From the NCBI RefSeq assembly GCF_028737315.1, contig NZ_JAQZAO010000020.1, forward strand, positions 1 to 64,000: DNA of 64,000 nucleotides, given 5' to 3'. Shown here in pieces: positions 15,863 to 26,227 of this stretch. The translations under genes and the position numbers were made by a program. The stretch's first letter is position 1. Each line of letters begins with the position of its first letter. The stretch comes from Actinomycetospora lemnae (GTDB lineage Bacteria; Actinomycetota; Actinomycetes; Mycobacteriales; Pseudonocardiaceae). The notes under the pieces were generated by a model, which ran no database searches, had not been told where the DNA came from, and worked only from the letters and a program-made list of their open reading frames with translations.

Positions 15863-16519
15863 GTGACCTCGGAGACGCCGCGTCGGCGCCTGGCCCCGGA
15901 GGTCCGCCGCCGACAGGTGCTCGACGCCGCGCTCGCCGTGTTCTCCGAGGAGGGTTTCCACGGCGCGTCGATGGACGCCGTCGCCGCGCGGGCGGGGGTG
16001 AGCAAGCCGCTGGTCTACGCGCACGGGGGCAGCAAGGACGAGCTGTTCGCCGCCTGCCTGCGCCGGGAGGCCGAGCGACTGCTGCGCTCGGTGCAGGCGG
16101 CCGCCGGGGAGCCCGGCGAGGCGCCGCTGGTGCGTCTGCGCCGGGCCCTGCGGGCCTTCTTCCACGCCCTGACCACGCAGCGCGCCGGGTGGACCGTGCT
16201 CTACCGGCAGGCGTCGACCGGGCCGTTCGCCGGCGAGGTCGACGCCCTGCGGCGGCGCATCGTCGAGCAGGCCGCCGACCTCATGGCCGGCGGCCTCGGC
16301 GTGCCGCGCGCCGTGGCGCTGCCCTACGCGCACACCGTCGTCGGGGCCGCCGAGGGCCTGGCCGACTGGTGGCTCACCGACCCCGATGCCGGTCGGGCGA
16401 CCGACGCCGAGCCCGCCGACGTGCTCGCCGACATGCTCGTCACGGTCGTCGGGCCCGGGCTCGACGCGCTCACCGGCGGCGCGATCGGGGTGTCTGCGGC
16501 CGTCTCGGACGAGCGCTAG
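15863..16519 (+). CDS. TetR family transcriptional regulator
   Basis: 218-residue regulator. N-terminal HTH: RRRQVLDAALAVFSEEGF followed by MDAVAARAGVSKPLVYAH (recognition helix near residues 45-58). The C-terminal domain is a TetR_C-type helical bundle with LPYAHTVVGAAEGLADWW. It is divergent from the SCP2/acyl-CoA dehydrogenase operon across a 96-bp gap and probably controls it. No Shine-Dalgarno precedes the GTG; a TACGGT box ends 6 bases before it, so the mRNA is probably leaderless. The last 40 bases of the gene are imperfectly repeated downstream. Confidence 0.9.
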   Translation: MTSETPRRRLAPEVRRRQVLDAALAVFSEEGFHGASMDAVAARAGVSKPLVYAHGGSKDELFAACLRREAERLLRSVQAAAGEPGEAPLVRLRRALRAFFHALTTQRAGWTVLYRQASTGPFAGEVDALRRRIVEQAADLMAGGLGVPRAVALPYAHTVVGAAEGLADWWLTDPDAGRATDAEPADVLADMLVTVVGPGLDALTGGAIGVSAAVSDER

Positions 16520-16599
16520 ACGCGCGTAGACGGCGGGATCGACGCCGATCGGCCCGGTGCGATCGGGATGTCTACGGCCGTCTCGCACCGACGCCAGAC
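16481..16599. repeat. Imperfect duplication of the TetR gene 3' end plus inverted repeats
   Basis: The segment 16481-16521, containing the last codons and stop of the TetR gene, recurs at 16559-16599 with about 34 of 41 matches. Between them are inverted repeats (CGTAGAC at 16525 with GTCTACG at 16570) that could fold as a terminator between the convergent genes. Confidence 0.6.
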
Positions 16600-16639
16600 A
16601 GCCCGAGACGACGCGATCGTCGGCTCCCGGGCCGCCTCG

Positions 16640-17128
16640 TCAGCGGCGGGTCCGGTCCTTCCGGTGGCTCTCTGCGAGGGCGCGCGTGACGACGGGCGAC
16701 AGCGGGCGCGTGGGGCGGGGCAGCTCGCGCGTCTCGTCCGCCGTGTCCTCGGGCTCGTCGAGCTCCGCCGGCCGGGCCGGGGCCTCGATCTCGATCCATC
16801 CGGGGGCGAGCTCGGTGAACTGCACCGTCGGCACGCCCAGCGCGTTCGCCAGGTGGCGTCCGGCCTCCTGGGTGTCCTCCCAGATCTGGGCGGGGCGCAG
16901 GTGCACCGTGAAGCGCAGCGGAGGTCCGAGGTGGATCGCCGTCACGTCGGGGACGACGAGGGTCGCGCCGCTGGGCGAGTGGACCTTCTCGGCCAGCCGG
17001 CCGCGGATCGCGGCGGCGCGCCACAGTTGGCGGACCTCGTGCTCCCGGAACAGGATCTCCGCCCACCGCCGGCGCCGGCGCCGGTCGCGCGTCCACGGCT
17101 CCGGTACGGCGCTCGCGATCATCGTCAT
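16640..17128 (-). CDS. Small protein resembling the N-terminal domain of FtsK/Tra translocases
   Basis: Protein of 162 residues without membrane segments. After a basic N-terminus (RDRRRRRRWAEI) it has a compact alpha/beta region: HLGPPLRFTVHLRPAQIWED, then ANALGVPTVQFTELAPGWIEIEAP. From memory, this pattern (GPPL..V.LRPGQ...A..LA.ALG...V.V.ELAPGW) is found just before the FtsK/SpoIIIE ATPase domain of actinobacterial conjugative translocases. Here the ATPase domain is absent and the remainder is a short Pro/Arg tail. The ATG at 17128 follows a strong ggggagg site. It may be a stand-alone domain or a relic of an integrated element. Confidence is moderate for coding, low for relationship. Confidence 0.55.
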   Translation of the reverse strand: MTMIASAVPEPWTRDRRRRRRWAEILFREHEVRQLWRAAAIRGRLAEKVHSPSGATLVVPDVTAIHLGPPLRFTVHLRPAQIWEDTQEAGRHLANALGVPTVQFTELAPGWIEIEAPARPAELDEPEDTADETRELPRPTRPLSPVVTRALAESHRKDRTRR

Positions 17129-17276
17129 GGTGGCCTCCCCGATCTCGCGGACCCGCCGGGTCGGCGTGTTCTCGCTGATCCACGAGCCTGCCGACGAGTG
17201 ACCCACGTCACGAGGGAGCGCGCCCCCGGCCGGCCGGGGGCGGCCCCCCGGGACGACGGGGGCCAACCCCCGGCCG

Positions 17277-20200
17277 TCAGCGCCCGAGCCGGCGCCAGAG
17301 CTCGTCGCAGGTGCGCAGGGCGGCCTCGGCGGCGATGCGCCGACCGCGGGTCGAGGCCGGGTCGGCGAGGCGGAGCTGCCAGTGCCGCCGCTCCGCCGCG
17401 ACGGCCTCGCGCAGGGCGGCCGGGTCGGCGGTCGGCGGGAGCCCGAGGCGTCGGTGGGGCGCGTCGCCGTCGGCGCCCCAGAGCCGCTCGGCGCGGTCCT
17501 GATCGGCGGGCGCCAGGCGCGGTGGCCGGGCGAGCAGCTCGATCTCGGCCAGCGCGTGGGTCCCGGCCCGCAGGCCCTCGAGCCGGTGGCGCAACCGATC
17601 GGTGCGGGGGTCGCGGGGCACGTCCCACAGGAGCTGCTCCAGGGCCTCGACCGCCGTACGCGCCCGCAGGACGTCCGCACGGAGCACGAGACGGCGCTCG
17701 ACCGCGGCCGCCGACCACTGCGGCGACCCCGCGGGCACCAGCGCGTGCGGCACGGACGGGCAGGGGACCGGGCCGGTGTCGGTGAACACCACGACGGCGT
17801 CGGGCCGGACGTCGTCGACGATGACCGTCCCCCGCGAGAGGTGCTCGCCGATCATCGCCCGCAGCGTCGTACCGGGCGCCAGCGTCCGGCCGGAGCGGAC
17901 GGTCAGCCGCAGCGGACCCTCCAGCCGCGCGCGGATCTCCGCGACCCGGGCGCCCGCCGGTCCCGTCACCGGCCACACGCCGCGGGCCTCGTCGAGGATC
18001 TCGCGCACCCGGTCGAGCAGCACCTGTCCCGGCGGGGAACCGAGCGACGGCACGGCACGCAGCGGCTCCCGCGGCCCGGGGACCGCCGCCAACGGCGTGA
18101 GCGCGGTGACCGGCTCGCGCCGGGGCTGGGGCATCGTCGGTGCGGGAGCCGTCGGCCCCGGGTCCTCGACGACCGGCTCCTCGACCACCGGCTCCTCCGC
18201 GACCGGCTCCTGCGCGGCCGGCTCCTGCTCGGCCGGTTGCCCGGCGGCGGGCGTCTCGACGGTCGACTCCTCCGGCGGCTGTCCCTCGGCCTTCGGTTCC
18301 TCCGCCGGCTCCTCGGCAGCCGGCTCCTCGGCAGCCGGCTCCTCGGCAACCGGCTCCTCGACGCCCGGGCCCCCGTCCGCCACCGGCGCCCGCACCGTGG
18401 CGGGCAGGTGGTGGACGGTCGTGGTCGCGGTGTCGTCCACCGGATGCGTCGCCGGCGTCGGAACGGTGCCGATCGTGAAGCCCGTCAGCGTCAGGGTGCG
18501 GGAGTCGAGGAGCGAGGGTCCGAGGGCGTCGGTCCCGTCGTCGACGGCCGGCTCGGGCTCGGTCTCGACCTCGTCGCGGGCGACCTCCACGGACGGATCG
18601 GCCGGCGCCACCGGCACCCGCCCCTCGACGACCGTCCCGCGACCCGGGGCCGCGTCGAGGGTGATGGTCCCGCCGGCCCGCTCGAGGCGGGTGCGCAGGT
18701 TCCGCAGCCCCGCGCCCGCGCCGGTCGGCGTCGCGGGGTCGAAGCCGGGGCCGTCGTCGGCGACCCGGAACCGCAGCAGGCCCCCCGCCTCGCCGACCCA
18801 CACCGTCACCGTCGCCCCCGGCGCGTGCTTGCGGGCGTTGTTCACCGCCTCCAGGCAGCAGAAGTAGACGGCCGTCTCGACATCGGGAGCGAAGCGGCGG
18901 CCGTCGGCGAGCTCCGCGGTCAGCCGCACCGGGGGCTCGGCGCCGTGGAGGTCGGCGGTCAGCGCGGGCACGATCCCGCGCTCGGAGAGCACGAGCGAGG
19001 AGACGCCGGTGGCGGTCTCGGCGAGCGTCGCCTCCGCCGTCGCGACCCGCTCGAGCGCGTCGGCGAGCCTCTCCCGCGCCGTCTCGAGGCGCCCGGCCCG
19101 CAGGTGGTGCTCGACGAGGCCGAGGCCCAGCCGCAGCGACACGAGGTGGTGCTGCGCGCCGTCGTGGAGGTCGCGCTCGATGGTGCGCCGCTCGTGGTCC
19201 ATCTCGGCGACGACCGCGCGGCGCGACGCGGCGATCTGCTCGGCGTGCGAGAGCGCCGCGCGCAGCTGGCGCTCGAGCTCGATGCCGAGCCGGCTGGCCT
19301 CGAGCACCGGGGTGAGGCTGTCGGCGACGTCGGCGAGCAGCCGCCGGCGCTCGGCGTCGAGGCCCGCGCCCGCCCCGCGGTCGACGGCGAGCGTGCCGAT
19401 GCGCTCGTCGCCGCGGCGCACCGTCACCTCGAGCCCCTCGTCGCCGTCCCCCTCGCCGGGCCCGGTGCCCGCCGCGGCCCAGCGGTGGGTGCGGTCGCGC
19501 AGCCCGGGGCGGGTGACGGTCAGCCGGCACCAGCGCGCGCCGAGCCCGACGCCCACGGCCTCGGCGATCGCCGCGACGTCGGGGCCCTCCTCGTCGCCCG
19601 GCCCGGTGAGCGCGACGATCCCGGCGAGCGCGCTGTACGGGGTGGGCCGCCGGCCGTAGAGCAGCTGGTCGACGACCCGCTCGATCCGCGCCGAGAGCAC
19701 GGGGAACACCGCCGCGCCGATGACGACCGCGAGCACCAGCGCGGCCGCCTCGCCGACGATCACGGCGAGCGCGGCCTGGGCCACCGCGACCGTGCCGCCC
19801 GCGAGGACGACGAGCAGCGCGAGGGCCAGGCCGCGCCCGAAGCGCCGCTCGGCCGACCAGAGTCGGGGGCGGTCGGCGGCGACGAGCACGGCGACGGCGA
19901 TCGCCACCGCCGCGACCCGCGAGCTCCAGAACAGCGGACCGGTGGGGGCGTCCGTGCCGTGCGCGGTCGGGTCGACGAGCTCGAGCCCGCCCCGGCCGAG
20001 CACCAGCAGGACCGCGGTCATCACCCCGAGCACGAGGGTCGTCACGGCCGCGGCGATGAGGACGCTGACGACGAGCCGGACCTGCGTGCGCTGCTCGGTG
20101 CCGAGCCGCCCCGAGCGCTGCCGCTGGGTGAGCGCGATCAGGCCGGCGCCGGGGACGACCGCGCCGAAGAACAGCACGCAGCTCACCGTGTGGGGCAGCA

Positions 20201-20801
20201 GCGCGGTCCCGACGCCGACCACGAGCAGCAGCGCGCTCCCGCCGGCGACGACGAGGCGCCCGCTCGCCGTCCCCGCGTCGACCCCCGGGCGGCCGGTGGG
20301 GTGCAGGAGGAGCGCCACGACGTAGGCGAGGCACGCGACGCCGTGCAGGACGACCTGGTGCACCCCGCCGATCTCGACGCCGACCGCCTCGCGGGCCGCG
20401 GCCGCCGCGGCGTGGGCCTGCAGGTTGAACGCGCCCGCCGACCCGACCAGCGCCACCACCATCCAGCGCGCCACCCACCAGCGCGGGGCCCGGCGGAGCA
20501 GGGCGACGGCGAGCACGATCGCGGCGAGGCTCAGGACGTAGTCGACGACGGCCTGGCCGCCCGGCTCGCTGCGCGCCGTGGCGTCGGCGATCGCCCGCGC
20601 CCAGCTCCCCGGGGCGGCGGCCGGGTCGGCGAGGCCGGGCACGGACGGGGCGAGCGCGACCACCGCGCCCAGGCCCAGCCACACCAGCGCGAACAGCGAG
20701 GTCAGGCCGAGCAGCAGCGCCCACGCCGGCGTCGCGAGGCCTGGCCCGCCGGTGCGGGCCGGGGCCGGCCCGGCCTCGGCGGGCGCGGCCGTCGCGGTCA
20801 C
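17277..20801 (-). CDS. Multi-pass sensor histidine kinase fused to an eroded IniC/dynamin-like domain
   Basis: 1174-residue membrane histidine kinase. About ten hydrophobic segments span residues 26-370, a GAF-like region follows (about 388-500), then a NarL-type dimerisation domain with IERDLHDGAQ (His546). The HATPase has EAVNNARKHA (Asn654/655), DDGPGFD (682-688) and GAGLRNLR (695-702), so it looks catalytically intact. Residues 816-880 are Glu/Pro/Ala repeats. Residues about 926-1174 resemble mycobacterial IniC at both ends: VREILDEARGVWP..EIRARLEGPLRLTV before a P-loop position now reading GRTLAPGTT, and RADVLRARTAVEALEQLL plus RLGLPPTADPAALREAV and RHWQLRLADP near the end. The GTPase lysine is missing and the G domain is much shortened. 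GTG start overlaps the upstream pseudokinase stop (GTGA). Likely partner of the LuxR regulator in the same operon. Confidence 0.88.
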   Translation of the reverse strand: MTATAAPAEAGPAPARTGGPGLATPAWALLLGLTSLFALVWLGLGAVVALAPSVPGLADPAAAPGSWARAIADATARSEPGGQAVVDYVLSLAAIVLAVALLRRAPRWWVARWMVVALVGSAGAFNLQAHAAAAAAREAVGVEIGGVHQVVLHGVACLAYVVALLLHPTGRPGVDAGTASGRLVVAGGSALLLVVGVGTALLPHTVSCVLFFGAVVPGAGLIALTQRQRSGRLGTEQRTQVRLVVSVLIAAAVTTLVLGVMTAVLLVLGRGGLELVDPTAHGTDAPTGPLFWSSRVAAVAIAVAVLVAADRPRLWSAERRFGRGLALALLVVLAGGTVAVAQAALAVIVGEAAALVLAVVIGAAVFPVLSARIERVVDQLLYGRRPTPYSALAGIVALTGPGDEEGPDVAAIAEAVGVGLGARWCRLTVTRPGLRDRTHRWAAAGTGPGEGDGDEGLEVTVRRGDERIGTLAVDRGAGAGLDAERRRLLADVADSLTPVLEASRLGIELERQLRAALSHAEQIAASRRAVVAEMDHERRTIERDLHDGAQHHLVSLRLGLGLVEHHLRAGRLETARERLADALERVATAEATLAETATGVSSLVLSERGIVPALTADLHGAEPPVRLTAELADGRRFAPDVETAVYFCCLEAVNNARKHAPGATVTVWVGEAGGLLRFRVADDGPGFDPATPTGAGAGLRNLRTRLERAGGTITLDAAPGRGTVVEGRVPVAPADPSVEVARDEVETEPEPAVDDGTDALGPSLLDSRTLTLTGFTIGTVPTPATHPVDDTATTTVHHLPATVRAPVADGGPGVEEPVAEEPAAEEPAAEEPAEEPKAEGQPPEESTVETPAAGQPAEQEPAAQEPVAEEPVVEEPVVEDPGPTAPAPTMPQPRREPVTALTPLAAVPGPREPLRAVPSLGSPPGQVLLDRVREILDEARGVWPVTGPAGARVAEIRARLEGPLRLTVRSGRTLAPGTTLRAMIGEHLSRGTVIVDDVRPDAVVVFTDTGPVPCPSVPHALVPAGSPQWSAAAVERRLVLRADVLRARTAVEALEQLLWDVPRDPRTDRLRHRLEGLRAGTHALAEIELLARPPRLAPADQDRAERLWGADGDAPHRRLGLPPTADPAALREAVAAERRHWQLRLADPASTRGRRIAAEAALRTCDELWRRLGR
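18162..18356. repeat. Glu-Pro-Ala repeat linker in the histidine kinase gene
   Basis: Degenerate short repeats (units around ggctcctcggcagcc) encode EEPAAEEPAAEEP and related stretches. They form an acidic, proline-rich linker between the kinase core and the C-terminal domain. Confidence 0.7.
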
Positions 20802-22126
20802 GCCCGGCTCCCGACGGCCTCCGGCTCGACCACCGGCTCCAGCGCGTCGGGGACGGCGGCGACCAGGCGCAGGCGTCCGTGGTCACGTTCCACGTGGAGC
20901 CGGCCGCCGAGCGCGGCGAGGCGGTCGGCGTCCTCGGAGACCGCGGCGCGCAGCTCCTCGACGCCCTCCTCCCCGCCGGCGTCGACGGCGCCCACCTGCA
21001 CCGCGAGCTGCCCGTCCTCGTGGGTCAGGACCGCCTCGACCGGCCCGTCGCCGGCGCGCGACGCCAGGTGGCCCAGCGCCGCGGCGGCCACGTAGTAGAG
21101 GCCCGACTCCACCTCCCACGCCAGGCGCCGCGGCAACCGCCCGACGACGGAGGTGGCGCGGGGCAGGTCCGCGGCCATCTCCTCGAGCGCGCCGACGGGC
21201 CCCTGCGCGGTCAGCACCGTCGGGTAGACGCCGCGCACGATGACGCGGAACCGGTCGATGAGGTCCTCGAGGCCCTCCAGCGCCCGGGACAGCGGGGGAC
21301 CCGCGGCCTCGGCGGCCTCGGCGTCGAGCGCGACGCGGGCCTCGTCGAGGGCGGCGCGCAGGGCCTCGAGGCGGTCGGTCGTGAGGTGCGCGAGCTCGGT
21401 GACCAGGCGCCGGCGCTCGGCGTCACGGGCCCGGGTCAGGCGCCGGCGGGACTCGGTGAGCTCGCGGCCCAGGTCGTCGGCCCGCGCGACCCGCGCGGCG
21501 AGCCGGGCGTTGAGGTGCGCGCCGCGCACGAGCAGCCCCGCACCGGCGGCGACGTCGCGCGCGAGGCGCCGGTCCGCCGGGGTGATCGCCTGCCCCGGCT
21601 TCTCGAGCACGAGCACCGCGCGCAGCGTGTCGCCGGTGCGCACCGGCACGGCGTGGTCGACCTCGGGGCGGGCGAGCAGGGCGGCGAGGTCGGGGACCGG
21701 CCGGGTGTGTCGGGCCCCGTCCTCCTCGACCGGCACGAGCCCGTCGTCGACCGCGAGCCAGATCGCGGCACGGCGGGCGCGGGTGCCGTCGGCGAGCACC
21801 TGGGCGAGCCCCGCGAGGGCGGCCTCCAGCGACTCCTCGCCGGTGCGGGCACCGGCCGCGGCGAGGGCGGCGTAGGGCGAGACGGGCCGGGGGTCGAAGC
21901 GGCCGGCGAACCGCTCGAGCGCCGGACCCCCGAGGCCCAGGACGGCAGCGGCCACCGCCGCCCCGAGGAACGGCGCCCACACCGTCGCGGCGCCGGGCGG
22001 CAGCACCAGCGCCGCCGCGGTGACGACCGTCCCGAGGGCGACGACCACGACCCCGGCGGTGATCAGGGGCCGCGCCAGGCGGGCGCGACCGGGCGCGGCA
22101 CCGACTGTGCCCGCCGTCCCGTCCAT
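20798..22126 (-). CDS. Histidine kinase-like protein lacking phosphoacceptor and ATP-site residues
   Basis: 442-residue membrane protein built like a NarL-type sensor kinase but degenerate. Two hydrophobic segments (about 20-42 and 48-66) are followed by a GAF-like domain (about 95-205) and a helical region. Aligned on the arginines of ARDAERRRLVTELAHLTT, the usual H-box histidine is Ala246, with a His one residue later. The N-box equivalent reads AAALGHLASRA, lacking the Glu and Asn, and no DxGxG motif follows. It is therefore best called a pseudokinase, perhaps a sensor or dimerisation partner of the kinase encoded just downstream, whose start overlaps its stop. ATG at 22126 with a very strong ggggaggg site is preferred over an upstream TTG at 22174. 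Confidence 0.75.
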   Translation of the reverse strand: MDGTAGTVGAAPGRARLARPLITAGVVVVALGTVVTAAALVLPPGAATVWAPFLGAAVAAAVLGLGGPALERFAGRFDPRPVSPYAALAAAGARTGEESLEAALAGLAQVLADGTRARRAAIWLAVDDGLVPVEEDGARHTRPVPDLAALLARPEVDHAVPVRTGDTLRAVLVLEKPGQAITPADRRLARDVAAGAGLLVRGAHLNARLAARVARADDLGRELTESRRRLTRARDAERRRLVTELAHLTTDRLEALRAALDEARVALDAEAAEAAGPPLSRALEGLEDLIDRFRVIVRGVYPTVLTAQGPVGALEEMAADLPRATSVVGRLPRRLAWEVESGLYYVAAAALGHLASRAGDGPVEAVLTHEDGQLAVQVGAVDAGGEEGVEELRAAVSEDADRLAALGGRLHVERDHGRLRLVAAVPDALEPVVEPEAVGSRA

Positions 22127-22198
22127 GGCGCCCCTCCCCGGCCTGGAGGCTAGGGCGCCCGGGAGGCGGGTCAAGGGCTCGCCGCCCGGCGCCCCGCC

Positions 22199-22864
22199 TC
22201 AGCCGTCCTCGCGCTGCGCCCGCAGGTAGGTCAGCACGGCGAGCACGCGCCGGTGGTGGGCCGCCGTGTCGGCCTGGAGGCCGAGCTTGTCGAAGATGCT
22301 CGCGATGTGCTTCTCGACGGCCTTCGGCGTCACGAACAGCTGCCCGGCGATGCCGTTGTTCGAGCGGCCCTCGGCCATGAGCCGCAGCACGTCGACCTCG
22401 CGCTCCGAGAGCGCCGCGATGAGGCCCTTGCGGTCGCCCTGGGGCTTCTCGACCAGCCGCTTCGCGAGCACCGGCTCGATGACGATCTCGCCGCTGTCGA
22501 TCCGGGCGAGCGTGTCGGACAGGACGTCGACGCTGCCGACCTTCTCCTTGAGCCGGTAGCCGACACGCTCGGTGCCGATGCCGAGGATGCGCATGAGGTA
22601 GTGCGACTCGGCGTAGTGCGAGAGGAAGAGCAGCCCGATGTCGGGGTGGAGCGCGCGGAGGCGCTCGGCGGCGGTGAGGCCGCCGTCGGGCTCGGGCGGC
22701 ATCCGGATGTCGAGGATCGCGACGTCCACCGGCTCGGTCGCGAGGAGCCGGACGATCGCGTCGCCGTCGGCCACCGAGCCGACGATCTCGTGGCCGGCGG
22801 CCTCGAGCAGCATCTGCAGGCCCTCGCGGAAGAGGGCGCCGTCCTCGGCGAGGGCTACGCGCAC
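22199..22864 (-). CDS. NarL/LuxR-type response regulator
   Basis: 221-residue response regulator. The receiver domain has the acidic pocket AEDGA (residues 6-10), phosphoacceptor Asp52 in AILDIRMP, a Ser in place of the usual Thr (FLSHYAES) and the conserved Lys in YRLKEKVG. The C-terminal LuxR helix-turn-helix reads LSEREVDVLRLMAEGRSNNGIAGQ..VTPKAVEKHIASIFDKL. It is expected to bind DNA as a dimer after phosphorylation. The GTG at 22864 lies inside the end of the upstream small kinase gene (10-base overlap), and the pseudokinase gene starts 72 bases after its stop, so the four genes form one minus-strand operon. Targets unknown. Confidence 0.93.
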   Translation of the reverse strand: MRVALAEDGALFREGLQMLLEAAGHEIVGSVADGDAIVRLLATEPVDVAILDIRMPPEPDGGLTAAERLRALHPDIGLLFLSHYAESHYLMRILGIGTERVGYRLKEKVGSVDVLSDTLARIDSGEIVIEPVLAKRLVEKPQGDRKGLIAALSEREVDVLRLMAEGRSNNGIAGQLFVTPKAVEKHIASIFDKLGLQADTAAHHRRVLAVLTYLRAQREDG

Positions 22865-23436
22865 GGGATCCTCGCCGTCACCACGGACCCCGAGGGCCCC
22901 ACGTCGGTCCGCCCGCCGAGCGAGCGGGCGGTCTCCTGCAGGCGCCCCGTGCTGCCCGGTTCCAGCCCCGTCACCGCGAGGACCAGCTCGTCGCCCTCGC
23001 GGCTGATGGCCACCTCCACCGCGGGCGCCCCGACCGGCAGCGCCGCGAGGCACTCGGCGACCGCGAAGTACGTCGCCCCCTCGAGCGCCGGGCCGAAGCG
23101 CTCGGAGGTGTCGACGATCGCGACGGGCGCGTCCGCGTGCTCGGCGACCTGGCGCAGCGCGGGCCCGAGGCCCGCCTCGTCGAGCAGGGGCGGGTAGAGC
23201 TTGCCGGCGAGGTTGCGCAGTTCCTCGAGGACGGCGTGCAGCTCGTCCTGGACCTCGCCGATGCCCTCGGCGAGCGTGGGGTCCTGACAGCGGTGGCTCA
23301 ACAGGCCCAGGCGCAGGGCGAGGGCCGAGAGCCGCAGCGCCGGCCCGTCGTGCAGCTCGCGCTCCAGCCGCATGCGCTGGTGCCAGGCGTCGTCGGCGCC
23401 GCCGGGGAGGACCGCGGGGAGCGGATCCGGTGCCAT
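22855..23436 (-). CDS. Small soluble histidine kinase-like protein with H-box but no canonical ATP-binding boxes
   Basis: 193-residue cytoplasmic protein. Residues 21-50 form a good HisKA_3 motif, RLERELHDGPALRLSALALR with His29. The C-terminal part has the position of an HATPase but the N-box reads AECLAALPVGA (Glu128 kept, no Asn) and no DxGxG motif is present (VTGLEPGS instead). It may act as a phosphotransfer or dimerisation partner rather than as an autonomous kinase. It is translationally overlapped with the LuxR regulator and heads the operon that also holds the pseudokinase and the full kinase. ATG at 23436; an upstream frame to 23481 is possible. Confidence 0.78.
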   Translation of the reverse strand: MAPDPLPAVLPGGADDAWHQRMRLERELHDGPALRLSALALRLGLLSHRCQDPTLAEGIGEVQDELHAVLEELRNLAGKLYPPLLDEAGLGPALRQVAEHADAPVAIVDTSERFGPALEGATYFAVAECLAALPVGAPAVEVAISREGDELVLAVTGLEPGSTGRLQETARSLGGRTDVGPSGSVVTARIPCA

Positions 23437-23634
23437 GACGACAGCGTGGCCCCTCGGGCACCGCGCGTGAGGGGTGCCCACCCGAGAGCGAGGTGGGGTT
23501 TACCCCCTTGCCTCACCCCCGCGGCGACCGTCCGCGATCGGATCGCGAGTCTCAGCTCATCCTTCGGGGCAATGTCCTCGGCTTTCCCGGCGAGAGTCGT
23601 TACGATCCGTGTCCACGGCGGGAGGAGGCGCCAG

Positions 23635-26154
<2,520 letters not shown>

Positions 26155-26227
26155 CGCCGCGACACGCCGATCGCGGTTTCTCGCGAGGTATCAGGTCGGC
26201 GCTAGAGAGGCCCATACGCTCCGATCC

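Noticed and set aside
18162..18356. Sequencing or assembly artefact in the Glu-Pro repeat region of the kinase
   Set aside because: The frame stays open, the units are degenerate rather than identical, and a recognisable domain continues in frame after it.
17382..21095. Plus-strand open frame of about 1240 codons opposite the histidine kinase
   Set aside because: Shadow of the kinase coding strand; composition is typical of an antisense GC-rich frame.
20798..22126. Calling the kinase-like gene a pseudogene
   Set aside because: The frame is intact, with a strong ribosome site and start/stop overlap with the next gene. Loss of catalytic residues fits a pseudokinase rather than decay.
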